Part shown: piece by piece, positions 43,248 to 52,879 of the stretch
Layout of the letters: each line of letters opens with the position of its first letter
Position numbering within the stretch: position 1 is the stretch's first letter
Assembly (NCBI GenBank): GCA_044221805.1
Contig: JBGAOK010000001.1
Span: 77,397 to 141,396, forward strand
Direction of reading: 5' to 3'
From: Meridianimarinicoccus sp044221805
GTDB taxonomy: Bacteria; Pseudomonadota; Alphaproteobacteria; Rhodobacterales; Rhodobacteraceae
Length of the DNA stretch: 64,000 nt
The notes under the pieces: generated by a model
What the model saw: only the letters and a program-made list of their open reading frames with translations
The model's database searches: none
What the model was told of the DNA's origin: nothing
Program-made: the position numbers and the translations under genes

Positions 43248-45076
43248 GCCGCGCCCCATCCGGCGCGCGGTCCGGTTCGCGGTCCGGTTCGCGCGGGCGG
43301 CGGCGCCGCGGTCACAATGGCGCTGCGGACCGGGGCGAGCGCCGCCATCACCTCGGCGCGCGGGCCGATCTGCGCCACCGCGCCGTCGCGCAGGACCATG
43401 ATCCGGGTCGCCCGGTTCAGGACCGCGATGCGCTGCGCCACCAGAACCACCGCGGTGCCGTCGGCCTGTGCCGCGGCCAACGCCGAGACCAGCGCCGCCT
43501 CGCCTTCGGCGTCCAGATGCGCGTTCGGCTCGTCCAGCACGATCAGCCGCGGCCGCCCGAACAGCGCGCGCGCCAGTGCCACCCGCTGGCGCTGGCCGCC
43601 GCTCAGCTGGTGGCCGCCGGCGCCGACCCGGGTCGCATAGCCCTGCGGCAGCGCGCCGATCATCTCGTGCACCCCGGCCGCCCGCGCGGCACGCACCACC
43701 TCAGCCATGTCGGCCTCGCCGAAACGTGCGATGTTGTCGCGCACGCTCGCCGCGAAGATCGGCGGCTGCTGCGGCAGATAGCCGACCCCGGCGCCGAAGC
43801 TGGTGCGCTCGTGGGCGAAGGTGCTGATCCCGTCCAGATAAATCCCGCCCCCCGATGGCGCGTGCAGCCCGACGATCATCCGCGCCAGGGTCGTCTTGCC
43901 GGCGCCCGAGGGGCCGATGACGCCCAGCATCTCGCCCGGATCCAGGGTGAACGAGATGTTGCGCAGCACCGGCTGGGTGCTGCCGGGCTGGATCAGGCTC
44001 AGCCGGTCCGCGACCAGGCGGCCCTGCAGGATCGGCACCGTCTCGCGGTCGCGGCCGGCGCTACCCGAGCGGGTCAGCGCCCTGAGCCGACCCAGCGCCG
44101 CCGAGGCGTCAAGCCACTGGCGCCAGCTGTCGGTCATCCGCTCGAAGGGCGAAAGCAGCCGGCCCATGATCACCGACGCGGCGATCAGGGTGCCCGGATC
44201 GACGATCTCGCCGGCCGCCAGCACCGCGCCGGTGGTCAGGATGGCAACCTGCAGAGCCACTCGCAGCGACCGGGTCAGGCTGGCGAGCAGCTTGGCGATG
44301 CGCTGGCTGCGGCCGGAGAGGCGGATCATTTCGCCCTGCCGGTCGTGCCAGCGCCGGGCCAGCGCCGGCAGCATTCCCGAAGCGGTGACGATGTCGGCGT
44401 CGCGGATGGCTTCGGAAGCCTCGGCGTTCAGCCGCGCCGCGGCGAGCCGGCTGTCGCCGTTGGGCCGGCGCACCAGATGGTCGCCCAGAAACGCAGCGCC
44501 TGCCAGCAACCCCGCCCCGACCAGTCCGACAGCGCCATAGGCCGGGTGCAGCACGAAGAGCACGGCAAGAAACAGCGGCGCCATCGCCATGTCGATCGGG
44601 ATCGCGATCGCGCCGGAAGACAGGAAGGCGCGCAGGTCGGTCACGTCGCGCATGGCGCCGCCCGCCACGCCGCTGCCCTCGTTCAGGGCGGTCTCGACCG
44701 CGGCTTCCAGCACCGGACGGCCGAGCCGGACCAGAAAGCGTTCGCCAAGAATGACGAGGATTTGCTGGCGCAGGATGTCGAGCAGGGTCTGGAACGCGAG
44801 CAACACGCCGACCAGGACAACCAGCGCGGTCAGCGTCGCCATGCTGCGGCTGGTCAACACGCGGTCGAAGACCTGCATGGTGAAGATGGGCAGCGCGAGG
44901 TGCAGCAGGTTGACGAAGATGCCGATAACGCCGGCCAGAAGTCCGCCGCGCCAGATGTCGCGGATAGCAGCATCGTAGCTCCCGGCGGGGCTGAAGTCCG
45001 TGTATCGGGCCGTGTATCGGGCCGTGTTCCGGGCCTGGCTTCGGGCCGGGCCAGGGGCCGGATCGGGCGCGGTCAT
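43244..45076 (-). CDS. Type I secretion ABC transporter (PrtD-like, permease and ATPase fused)
   Basis: 610-aa exporter. An N-terminal six-helix domain (GGLLAGVIGIFVNLLHLALP ... ) is followed by the nucleotide-binding domain with Walker A GPSGAGKTT, signature LSGGQRQRVALARAL, Walker B LIVLDEPNAHLD. No C39 peptidase domain, as in RTX exporters. ATG 45076 overlaps the glycosyltransferase stop; an upstream in-frame extension is antisense-type sequence. It should secrete the RTX protein encoded at the head of this operon. Confidence 0.93.
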   Translation of the reverse strand: MTAPDPAPGPARSQARNTARYTARYTDFSPAGSYDAAIRDIWRGGLLAGVIGIFVNLLHLALPIFTMQVFDRVLTSRSMATLTALVVLVGVLLAFQTLLDILRQQILVILGERFLVRLGRPVLEAAVETALNEGSGVAGGAMRDVTDLRAFLSSGAIAIPIDMAMAPLFLAVLFVLHPAYGAVGLVGAGLLAGAAFLGDHLVRRPNGDSRLAAARLNAEASEAIRDADIVTASGMLPALARRWHDRQGEMIRLSGRSQRIAKLLASLTRSLRVALQVAILTTGAVLAAGEIVDPGTLIAASVIMGRLLSPFERMTDSWRQWLDASAALGRLRALTRSGSAGRDRETVPILQGRLVADRLSLIQPGSTQPVLRNISFTLDPGEMLGVIGPSGAGKTTLARMIVGLHAPSGGGIYLDGISTFAHERTSFGAGVGYLPQQPPIFAASVRDNIARFGEADMAEVVRAARAAGVHEMIGALPQGYATRVGAGGHQLSGGQRQRVALARALFGRPRLIVLDEPNAHLDAEGEAALVSALAAAQADGTAVVLVAQRIAVLNRATRIMVLRDGAVAQIGPRAEVMAALAPVRSAIVTAAPPPARTGPRTGPRAGWGAA

Positions 45077-46368
45077 TCCGCCGCCAGTCCGGTCTTGGGC
45101 GAGGCTTCTGCGCCCCGGCGCCGGCGGATCAGCTTGCCGAACAGTTCGACATGCAGCGCGGCGCTTTCGGCCGCGCTGGTGGGCGGGACGGTTCCGGACC
45201 GGAGCCGGTCCCAGAGCCCCGGCGTCCGCGCCGCCCGGATCATGGTCTCGGCAAGACTTGCCGCGCTCGAGGCGCGGAAATGCAGCCCGTCGATCCCGTC
45301 GCGCACCTTCTCGGCCATGCCGCCAATGTTGCTCGCGATCACCGGGCGGCCGTGGAACTGCGCCTCCTGGATGACGACCGGGGCGTTTTCCCACCAGGTC
45401 GATGGCACGATCACCCAGTCCACCTCGGCAATCAGTTCAGGCAGATCCTCTCCCCGGTACGAGCCGCCGAAGCGCACCCGCCCCGCGGCCCGGCGCATCA
45501 GGTCGCGCAAGGCCTGCTGGAAGTCCTCGGGCTGGAGTTCGAGATTGCCGCCATAGACATGCAGCACGGCGTCGCCCCAGTCCGCGGCCGGAATGCGCGA
45601 GACGGCCTCGATCAGCACCCGGATGCCTTTGAACGGGTTGAGCTGGCCGAAGAAGGCGAACCGGTTGCGCCGCCCTCCGCGCCCCAGCGGCCGCGGCGGC
45701 ACCGGGGTCCCGGCCTCGAGCCCGTTCTCGATCATCACCAGCCGATCGGCCGGCAGGCCCCATTCTGCGAAGCGCGTGAGGAGGAAATGCGACGGACTGA
45801 CGAAGGCGTCCGCCTCAGCCAGGAAGCGCTTCAGGAACAGCTCGCGCCGCAGCAGGTCCGCCGCGCCGGTCTCGGGGAAGCAGTGCCCGCACGCCGTCGG
45901 CGAGGCGCGGGAGCACAGCGCATGGGTCCTCGGCTTGATCATCTGGCCGTGGTGGGCGCAGATGGCCAGGTATTCATGTAGCGTGAAGACGATTGGCACG
46001 TCGCCCAGGGCGCGTCGGACCGAGCGCAGAGCCTGCACCCCGAAACCCATAACGTGATGGAAGTTCACCACGTCGGGGTCGACCCCGCGCAGGAAGCGCT
46101 CGAAGTCCTGCATCAGGCCGTCGATCGCCGGCGTGCCGAGATGCAGCCAGTCGAAGCCGTCGGTCCAGTAGCCGGTCTCGTCCGGGCCGCGGCCCATCGA
46201 CATCAGCCGCGACTCGCGGTGCCGCGCCAGGGGCGGTCCCATGGCAGCCAGGAAATGCGAGCTCCAGCCGGGCTGCTCGCGGATCCCGAGATGCAGGTTG
46301 TAGGCGGCGGCCTGGGCGCCGCCGATCGAGAATGCCGGATGGGCATGGGAGATCACCAGCGCCTTCAT
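45073..46368 (-). CDS. GT4-family glycosyltransferase
   Basis: 431-aa GT-B enzyme. The N-terminal domain opens MKALVISHAHPAFSIGGAQ, with the donor-loop GG. The C-terminal domain has FFGQLNPFKGI and the E-x7-E catalytic block ENAPVVIQEAQFHGRP (donor binding). NFHHVMGFG and TLHEYLAIC(A)H precede a Cys-rich stretch (CSRASPTACGHCF), which is shared with the other GT4 of this operon. The start overlaps the upstream gene stop (ATGA). It likely transfers a sugar to a glycan or to the RTX protein. Confidence 0.9.
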   Translation of the reverse strand: MKALVISHAHPAFSIGGAQAAAYNLHLGIREQPGWSSHFLAAMGPPLARHRESRLMSMGRGPDETGYWTDGFDWLHLGTPAIDGLMQDFERFLRGVDPDVVNFHHVMGFGVQALRSVRRALGDVPIVFTLHEYLAICAHHGQMIKPRTHALCSRASPTACGHCFPETGAADLLRRELFLKRFLAEADAFVSPSHFLLTRFAEWGLPADRLVMIENGLEAGTPVPPRPLGRGGRRNRFAFFGQLNPFKGIRVLIEAVSRIPAADWGDAVLHVYGGNLELQPEDFQQALRDLMRRAAGRVRFGGSYRGEDLPELIAEVDWVIVPSTWWENAPVVIQEAQFHGRPVIASNIGGMAEKVRDGIDGLHFRASSAASLAETMIRAARTPGLWDRLRSGTVPPTSAAESAALHVELFGKLIRRRRGAEASPKTGLAAE

Positions 46369-48545
46369 GCCCCTGTTATCCTCGCCTCGGGCCGGATCTC
46401 GGATGCGGCGCCGGCGGCAAGCGCCAGCAGCGCCGCATCGAGCTGGTCCTCGATCGCCGTGCTCGGGCCGGTCGCCGCAGCGGCGCGGCCGAGCATCCAG
46501 AACTCGGCCTCAGGCGTGAACCAGACGGTGCCGCCGGCCGCGCCGAGGCGGCGGCCAAGGTCGTGGTGGACATGGGCCTCGCCCAGCATCCGGCCGCACA
46601 GCCCGCCCGCGGCTTCCAGTCGGCCGCGGTCGACCAGCGCCAGTTCCGCCGCGCCCGCCGAGACCCGGGTCGGCGCCGCAAGCGCCTGCCGGTCGCGGGC
46701 GAAGCCGGCGACGTGGCAGATCGCCCGGTCGGCCGGGGCGGCGACGCGCGCTCCGCCGACATGCAGCGTGCCGTCCTCGCAGGTCATCACCGGCGAGACC
46801 AGCGCGCAGCCCGGCAGCGTCGCCGCCGCCCGGCGCAGCGCCGCCAGCCAGCCCGGCCGTTTCGGCAGCGCCGCGGGACCCCAGATCAGCAGCGCCGGCG
46901 CCTCGGTCGCCGCGACGACGAGGTCGAGCCGCCGCGCCGCAGTCAGGTGAGGACGGACCAGCGCCACCGCGCCGGTCACGCCGTAGAAGCGGAAGCAGTC
47001 GTCGAGTCCGGCGACGAAGTTCGCCGGCATGGTGTCGTCGGCGACAAGGACGAGGTCAAGCTCCGCCGCGTCCGCGGTGTCGCTGAGCGCGGCAAGCACC
47101 GGCTCGAGCAGCCTCGGCTGGCTCAGGGGCATCAGCGCCACGACCGGCTTGCCGAGGCCTCGGTCCGGCGCCGCCGTGCCCAGCGGGTGCAGTCGCGGGG
47201 CCGGTCCGGTCTGCGCCCCCGACAACCGCGCGACGAAGGGTGCGACATGGGCGCCGAGCACCGTGGCGAGCGCGGGATCCTGCCGCGGCACCTGCGCCAG
47301 GATCGCTGGCCAGGCCGATCCGTCGCGGCAGCGCGCCGGGGCGAGCGGCCGGAACAGGCACTCGCCGCCCGCCAGCACCAGTTCGAGATAGATCTCGGCG
47401 TCGGGTTCGGCACCGGCGCCGCCGGGAACGTAGACGAGGAAGCCGTGCATCGTCTCGCGCGGGTCGAGGCAGGACACGAAACGGGGGTCGGCCGCGAAGC
47501 CCTGGATCAGGTCTGGACGCTGGGTCGGGTGCCAGCGGTCGTCGATGCGAGCGTAGAGGCCTGCGGTGCTCTTCACCAGAATCCGGTCCACCTGGTGCAG
47601 CGGATCGAGCAGCCAGCCGGACAGGAACAGGTCCCCCGACGGGGCCTGCAGCGCACAGTCGAGCGCCGCCGCCACCGGGCCGGGATGCGCCGAAAGCGTG
47701 TCAGTTCCGGGGTAGCGCGGCCGGCAGATGCGCTGGAACGGCGCAGTGACCGCGTCGTCGTCCGGCAGCCGGTCCAGCATCGCGCGGACATGGCGCGTCC
47801 CCGCCGCTGGGTCGGGAAGCCGGGTCATCCCCGACAGGGGCGTGAGGCGGAGCACGCCCGCGGGACCGACGACCAGGACTGCCTCGCGCGGGTCGGGCGC
47901 CTCCGGAAGTCCATGGGCATAAAGGCAAAGCCCGGTCGCCGGTGCCAGCACGTCATCCCGCGCGAACGGGGCCGCGGCGGCCGTCCGCAGCCCGGCGGCG
48001 GTGACGATCCGGCACGGCCCGGCCAAAGGCGTGGTGGTCCAGCCCTGCAGCAGGATGCCGCCGGTTTCGGGTTCGCAGGCCAGTTCGATCACCCCGCCCG
48101 GCGCCGCAAGCGATCCGAGCAGCCCGTGCAGCGCCCGCGCCGCAGCCGCGTCCGGGTCGTCCGCGCCGATCAGGAAATCGACGGTCGCGGCCGGCGGTGC
48201 GCCAGCCTCGACGAGGAACCGGGCGACGTCGGCGGGTTCGCCACTGATGCTGCGGGCCATGGTGACCTCGCACTGGGCGGAACCCGGTCCGAGAAGCGTG
48301 AAGCCAAGCGTCGGCGTCACCGAGGCGAACAGCACCAACGCCGCCCGGCCCGCCTCCGCCTCCCAGACCAGCGCGCGCATCGCGTGCTCGCGCCCGCTGA
48401 CCATCGCCCGGGCGCCCTCGGGCAGCGCCGCGGGCAGGCTGCGGAACAGAACGAAGCTGCCCAGGGGCGGCACCAGGACCATCGCCTCGGGAACAAGGAC
48501 CGGGCCGCTGGCGGCGGCGAGCGCCCAGGGGGATTGCTCGATCAT
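46365..48545 (-). CDS. Large protein with degenerate GT2-like C-terminal domain
   Basis: 726-aa protein, start and stop each overlapping the neighbouring GT genes by 4 bp. The N-terminal half has no recognised domain. The C-terminal half (about 480-720) has a GT-A-like sequence (LVLVADDTMPANFVAGLDDC, PALLIWGPAALPKRPGWL, then TWFTPEAEFWMLGR), but a clear DxD metal motif is not seen. It shares the segment LP-x-(K/A)-PGWLA-x-(R/L)RR with the 702-aa protein encoded at 49828, so the two look like paralogues. It may be a glycosyltransferase, or an accessory to the GT4 pair. Function unknown. Confidence 0.72.
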   Translation of the reverse strand: MIEQSPWALAAASGPVLVPEAMVLVPPLGSFVLFRSLPAALPEGARAMVSGREHAMRALVWEAEAGRAALVLFASVTPTLGFTLLGPGSAQCEVTMARSISGEPADVARFLVEAGAPPAATVDFLIGADDPDAAAARALHGLLGSLAAPGGVIELACEPETGGILLQGWTTTPLAGPCRIVTAAGLRTAAAAPFARDDVLAPATGLCLYAHGLPEAPDPREAVLVVGPAGVLRLTPLSGMTRLPDPAAGTRHVRAMLDRLPDDDAVTAPFQRICRPRYPGTDTLSAHPGPVAAALDCALQAPSGDLFLSGWLLDPLHQVDRILVKSTAGLYARIDDRWHPTQRPDLIQGFAADPRFVSCLDPRETMHGFLVYVPGGAGAEPDAEIYLELVLAGGECLFRPLAPARCRDGSAWPAILAQVPRQDPALATVLGAHVAPFVARLSGAQTGPAPRLHPLGTAAPDRGLGKPVVALMPLSQPRLLEPVLAALSDTADAAELDLVLVADDTMPANFVAGLDDCFRFYGVTGAVALVRPHLTAARRLDLVVAATEAPALLIWGPAALPKRPGWLAALRRAAATLPGCALVSPVMTCEDGTLHVGGARVAAPADRAICHVAGFARDRQALAAPTRVSAGAAELALVDRGRLEAAGGLCGRMLGEAHVHHDLGRRLGAAGGTVWFTPEAEFWMLGRAAAATGPSTAIEDQLDAALLALAAGAASEIRPEARITGA

Positions 48546-49831
48546 GCGGGAACCTTCCGTAACAGACCCTGGAACAGAATGCGGTGGGCCTCGACATGCG
48601 CTTCGTGGCGCGGCCGGCTGCGCGTTCCGGCAGCAAGGCGGTGCCAGAGCCCGGGGTCGGTGGCGGCGCGGCGCAGCGTATCGGCCAAGCCATGGACATC
48701 GCCGCGCGGCACGTGCAGTCCGTTGACACCGTCGCGGACCAGCTCCGGAAGGCCCCCGACCGGAGTGCAGATCACCGGCCGGCCGGCCGCGAGCGCCTCG
48801 AGCACCGACAGGGGTGCATTCTCGGGCCAGAGCGCGGGCAGTACCACCCAGTCCGCGGCGGCGAGGATGCCGGCCACGTCCTCGCGCCCGTAGCGGCCCG
48901 GGTGCTGCACCACCGGCCAGGCGGCGTCGAAGGCGCGCCGGATCTCGGCGCGCGCCGCTTCGGACGGATGGACAAGGTCGCCGTGGACGCTGATGCGGAT
49001 GCCGGCCGGATCGTCGCGCAGCAGTTCCCCGGCCTTCAGCAGGACGCGGACGCCCTTGTGCGGCGCGAGGTTGCCCAGATAGGCGAAGCGGTTGGGCAAG
49101 CGATCCGGCGCAAGGGTCCAGCCAGCACCACTGCCAGAACCGCTGTCGTCTGCACTGCTGTCGCCGTCGCCGCCGGACGGCGGCGCCACGGCGTTGCGGA
49201 CCAGGTGGACGCGGCCCTCCGGCAGGCCCCAATCGAGGAAGCGCTGGCGCAGGAACGCGCTCGGCGCGATGAAGGCGTCGATCTGGCCCAGAACCCGGCG
49301 CAGATGGTCGGCGCGCAGGGCGTGGCGCCACGCCTCGATCCGCGGGAAGCATTGCTGGCAGGCGATCGGGTCGGGCGCCTGGCACGGCGCCCCGTCGGCG
49401 GTGCGCAGCATCAGGCCCTCGGCCGGGCAGAGGATCTGGTAATCGTGAAGCGTCAGCACCAGCCGCAGCCGCGGGAAACGGCAGCGCAGGAAGGTGACGA
49501 CGCTGGCGCCGATACGGTCGAGCCCGTGCAGATGCACGAGATCGGGCGCCAGCGCCCCGATCACCCCGGCCAGCGCCGCCGTCCAGTCCGGCCCGTCGTG
49601 CCGGGTCATGCTGAAGGCGTCATAGCCGCCGGTGCGCAGCAGCATGTCCTCGCCCAGCCATTCCACGCTCCCGGCTGCGGCTTCGGGCCGGGTCAGCGCA
49701 GTACTGACCGCCAGGAAGCGCGCCGTGACGCCGGGCAGCCGGTCAAGATGCCGGACGAGATCGCGGGCGACGATCTCGGTTCCGCCGGGGGTCAGGCTCG
49801 GATGGTCGTGGCAGATCGACAGGATCTTCAT
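48542..49831 (-). CDS. GT4-family glycosyltransferase
   Basis: 429-aa GT-B protein beginning MKILSICHDHPSLTPGGTEI. It has the Cys-rich segment (CQAPDPIACQQCF), FAYLGNLAPHKGVRVLL, and the E-x7-E block ENAPLSVLEALAAGRP. A Gly/Ser/Asp-rich insertion (GGDGDSSADDSGSGSG) sits before the C-terminal domain. The start is ATG 49831, overlapping the preceding gene stop; an upstream frame extension is not family sequence. It is the closest relative in the window to the GT4 at 45073. Confidence 0.9.
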   Translation of the reverse strand: MKILSICHDHPSLTPGGTEIVARDLVRHLDRLPGVTARFLAVSTALTRPEAAAGSVEWLGEDMLLRTGGYDAFSMTRHDGPDWTAALAGVIGALAPDLVHLHGLDRIGASVVTFLRCRFPRLRLVLTLHDYQILCPAEGLMLRTADGAPCQAPDPIACQQCFPRIEAWRHALRADHLRRVLGQIDAFIAPSAFLRQRFLDWGLPEGRVHLVRNAVAPPSGGDGDSSADDSGSGSGAGWTLAPDRLPNRFAYLGNLAPHKGVRVLLKAGELLRDDPAGIRISVHGDLVHPSEAARAEIRRAFDAAWPVVQHPGRYGREDVAGILAAADWVVLPALWPENAPLSVLEALAAGRPVICTPVGGLPELVRDGVNGLHVPRGDVHGLADTLRRAATDPGLWHRLAAGTRSRPRHEAHVEAHRILFQGLLRKVPA

Positions 49832-51936
49832 GGTGCACCAGACTCCGGCCTGCGGCGGAGACTTTCGGCAATCCGCGCCTCGGCGGCCTCGAGGGACGGG
49901 TCCTGGCCCGGCCGGCCGGCGAGAACGCCGATGCCGGACCGGCGCTCGACCGCGACCGAGCCCGGTCCAAGGATGGTGGCGAGGCAGGCGAGATCGCCCT
50001 GACGGCTTGCGGTGCGGAGTGGAGAAGCGATCAGGGAAGCGGCGGCGGCGCGGTTGAACCCGACCCAGACCGGCGTCCCGCCGGTCGCGGGCCGCACCCC
50101 GCCCGCCGGTGCAGCGCCGGGCAGCGCGGTCAGAAGGCGCGGCGAAGCGGACGCGGCCAGCCGGCGCCGCCAGCGCGCGAGCCAGCCGGGCTTCGCGGGC
50201 AGCACCGCGCCGGCGGGCAGGAGGATCGTCTCGGCAGCATCGGACTTTGCGAGAACGGCGCGCAGAAGCTCGGCCTCGTGGCAGGGCCGGTCGGGCAGCG
50301 CAAGCCGCAGGGCGATGCCGGTGACCGCGTGGAGGTCCTCGAGCAGCGGGCCGAGGCGTTCGGCCCGGCTCGCCTGCGCCGGCAGCACGATGGCCTCGAT
50401 CCCTGCCGGGCGGGATTCGACCGCCAGCGCCGTGACGGCGGCGCAAAGAAGGTCCGGAAAACCGTCGAACGGGACGAGGATGCGCAGCCGCGGGGTGTCC
50501 GGTGGTTCGCCGAAGTCGTGGAACGCGACGCGCAGGGCGGAGCGGTGGGCGAAGAAGTCGATCAGCGCGGCGGCGGTGGCCTCGACTGCGGCTTCGGCCC
50601 GGAACCGTTTCAGCCCCTCGGGCAGGGTCCCGTCGAAGAGCGGGATCGCGACCCTTCCCTGCGGGACGATGCGCCCGGAGGCGGTGACAGCGTCAAGCCG
50701 CGGCGAGCCGCGCAGCGCCGGCACGCTACCCGCCGGCGCCGGGCCAAGGGCAACATGGCCCAGATGAACCGGGCCCCAGTCGGGATGCAGCACGGGCGCC
50801 TTCAGGCGGAAGACGACCGAGGGGCCGGCTGCCCCGAAGCCGATCCGCACAGCGGAAAGAAGTCCCTGAGGGTCCCGGACGGCAAGCGCATAGATCAGGC
50901 CGGACTCGGTCAGCGCCGCCGCCTTCAGGGTCAGCTGCGGCAGCGCCTCGCGCGGGCAACGGACCTCGGCCGCCTGGGCGCGGGCCACGGTGTCTTCAGG
51001 TGACAGTCCGTCGACGAGCGCGAGAACCTCCGCCTGAAGCGGCGGCGCGGCACGCCGGAACCAGCCCGCCAGACCAAGCGGCCGGGGCCGGTCAGGGGGA
51101 ATGGCGAGCCGCAACGGGTGCGGGCCGAGAACGAGCAGGGTCGCACCCGGGGCAGGCAGCTTCGGCAGGAAGAGATCCAGCCGCCCGGCGCCCGAGCCGG
51201 CCAGCACCCGCGCGCTCCGCTGCGCCTGCACCCGGGTGCCTTCGAGCAGCACGATGGCGGCGGGCTGCCCCGGTCCGTCCGGCCCCCGGCAGGACAGAAG
51301 GCAGCCCCGCCGGCCGACCGCCCGCACAGAGACCAGCGCCAGATCGGTCACCGGCAGGATCGCCAGCAGGTGTTCAGCCAGCGCGTGGAAGTCCGGATGC
51401 GCGCCGGCGCCGAACAGCGAGACGCCGGTCGTCAGCAGAAGCCGGAGCAGTCGCGCCGCGCCGGGCTGGCTCAGCCCGGCGATCAGCGCCAGGGGACTTG
51501 CCAGCGGCGATTGCAGCATCTCGGGGGTCAGTCGCGCGATGGTCTGCCCGTCTTGGGCCAGCGTGAGCCCTTCCCGCAGCAGGCGCTCTGCGCCGATCCC
51601 CAGCAGCACAACTTGCCGCCTTCCCGCAGCCAGTTCGAGCGTCGTTGCGGCGAAGGGGCCGACGAGCGCGCCCTGGCCGAGCCTGACCGCGAGGGGACCG
51701 GCGCGGCTGAAGGCCGCGGGGACGGGATAGTACACCGCTGCCCGGTCGGGTCCGAGCGGCACGATGCGGATCTGGCCGCCGGCCGTCCGCGCTTGGGGGG
51801 CCAGTTCGCAGGAGAGCGGAAGGAAACTGTCGATCAGAGCAGGCACGCCCGGACCCCGGTCGTTGAGGGTTGCGCGAAGGATGGAGGATCGCCGACCCGG
51901 CCCGGCAGACCGGGGCGGCGGCTGACGATCAGACAA
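49828..51936 (-). CDS. Large protein of the RTX/T1SS operon, related to the 726-aa protein
   Basis: Up to 702 aa. The start is uncertain: TTG 51936 overlaps the RTX stop but has no clear ribosome-binding site, and GTG 51846 would give 672 aa. No known domain in the N-terminal half. Residues about 510-650 contain a GT-A-like stretch (LRILVPFDGFPDLLCAAVTA, ILLPAGAVLPAKPGWLARWR), but I see no DxD motif. The match to the 726-aa product in this part suggests gene duplication. With two true GT4 enzymes around it, it probably helps to glycosylate a surface or secreted product. Function unknown. Confidence 0.66.
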   Translation of the reverse strand: MSDRQPPPRSAGPGRRSSILRATLNDRGPGVPALIDSFLPLSCELAPQARTAGGQIRIVPLGPDRAAVYYPVPAAFSRAGPLAVRLGQGALVGPFAATTLELAAGRRQVVLLGIGAERLLREGLTLAQDGQTIARLTPEMLQSPLASPLALIAGLSQPGAARLLRLLLTTGVSLFGAGAHPDFHALAEHLLAILPVTDLALVSVRAVGRRGCLLSCRGPDGPGQPAAIVLLEGTRVQAQRSARVLAGSGAGRLDLFLPKLPAPGATLLVLGPHPLRLAIPPDRPRPLGLAGWFRRAAPPLQAEVLALVDGLSPEDTVARAQAAEVRCPREALPQLTLKAAALTESGLIYALAVRDPQGLLSAVRIGFGAAGPSVVFRLKAPVLHPDWGPVHLGHVALGPAPAGSVPALRGSPRLDAVTASGRIVPQGRVAIPLFDGTLPEGLKRFRAEAAVEATAAALIDFFAHRSALRVAFHDFGEPPDTPRLRILVPFDGFPDLLCAAVTALAVESRPAGIEAIVLPAQASRAERLGPLLEDLHAVTGIALRLALPDRPCHEAELLRAVLAKSDAAETILLPAGAVLPAKPGWLARWRRRLAASASPRLLTALPGAAPAGGVRPATGGTPVWVGFNRAAAASLIASPLRTASRQGDLACLATILGPGSVAVERRSGIGVLAGRPGQDPSLEAAEARIAESLRRRPESGAP

Positions 51937-52879
51937 CCGCGAAGTAGCGGCCCGGGTCGTCGGCGATTTGGTCGAAGGACATGCCGCTCAGGAAGATGCT
52001 GTCGCCCTGACCGAAATCGATCATCGTGCCCTGTCCGCCGAGGTCGAAGGCGTAATCGAGCACGTCTGCGGCGCTGGAGAGCGTCAGTTCGGGCAGCGAG
52101 GACGCGATCTGCAGCAGGTCGCCGTCATTGAAATCCATCACCACGTCGGCCCCGCCGGAGAACACGAACAGGTCGTTGCCGGTGCCGCCGACGAGGATGT
52201 CGTCGCCCTTGCCGCCGTCCACGACATCGCTGCCGTCGCCGCCAAGCAGGTAGTCGTTGCCCCCGCCGCCAAAGAGCATGTCGGAACCCGCGTCGCCCGA
52301 GATCAGGTCGTCGCCAGCGCCGCCCAGCAGGTCGTCGTCGCCATCCCCGCCATATAGGCCGTCGTCACCCTGGCCGCCCCTCACGAGGTCATCGCCAGCC
52401 TCGCCGTAGAGCCGGTCATCGCCGACCGCGCCGACCAGATCGTCCGACCCGTCCTGTCCGTAGAGCAGATCGTTGCCTGTCCCGCCCACCAGTTCGTCGT
52501 CGCCGGTGCCGCCGTTGAGCGTGTCGTCGCCGTCGCCGCCGTCGAGCCGGTCCGCGCCGGCGTCGCCGCTCAGCGTGTCACCATCGGCGCCCCCGAAAAG
52601 CGCGTCGTCGCCCGACCCGCCCAGAAGGGTGTCGCTGCCGGTGTCGCCGGACAGCCGGTCATTGCCCGTGCCCCCGGTCAGAAGATCGTTGCCGGTGCCG
52701 CCCTGCAGGCGATCGTTGCCCGAGCCGCCGTTAAGGAAATCGTTGCCCGCTTCCCCCTGGACCAGATCGTCGCCCGATCCGGCCACCACCGTGTCGTCGC
52801 CGCCGCCAGCCATGATGAAATCGGCCGCCGAGGTCCCAAACACGAAATCGTTGAAGGCTCCGCCTGGAATGGTCGCCAT
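51929..52879 (-). CDS. RTX calcium-binding protein, made almost only of repeats
   Basis: 316-aa protein without a signal peptide. After about 24 residues there are about 24 tandem nonapeptides of the form GGxGxDxLx (residues about 25-240), the calcium-binding beta-roll. A short tail follows, ending DDPGRYFAVV, with hydrophobic last residues typical of a type I secretion signal. No catalytic or adhesion domain is seen, unlike most RTX toxins or enzymes. GGAGT before ATG 52879 supports the start. The operon encodes the T1SS ABC and adaptor proteins, so export is expected. Long in-frame stretches on the opposite strand here are repeat shadows. Confidence 0.92.
   Translation of the reverse strand: MATIPGGAFNDFVFGTSAADFIMAGGGDDTVVAGSGDDLVQGEAGNDFLNGGSGNDRLQGGTGNDLLTGGTGNDRLSGDTGSDTLLGGSGDDALFGGADGDTLSGDAGADRLDGGDGDDTLNGGTGDDELVGGTGNDLLYGQDGSDDLVGAVGDDRLYGEAGDDLVRGGQGDDGLYGGDGDDDLLGGAGDDLISGDAGSDMLFGGGGNDYLLGGDGSDVVDGGKGDDILVGGTGNDLFVFSGGADVVMDFNDGDLLQIASSLPELTLSSAADVLDYAFDLGGQGTMIDFGQGDSIFLSGMSFDQIADDPGRYFAVV

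Noticed and set aside
43109..45556. 815-codon plus-strand frame opposite the T1SS ABC gene
   Set aside because: Composition is background-like and the minus-strand ABC exporter has all expected motifs.
51929..52879. Tandem repeats that might be mistaken for a CRISPR or VNTR array
   Set aside because: The 27-bp period encodes RTX nonapeptides in one open frame; the repeats are degenerate in DNA and there are no unique spacers.
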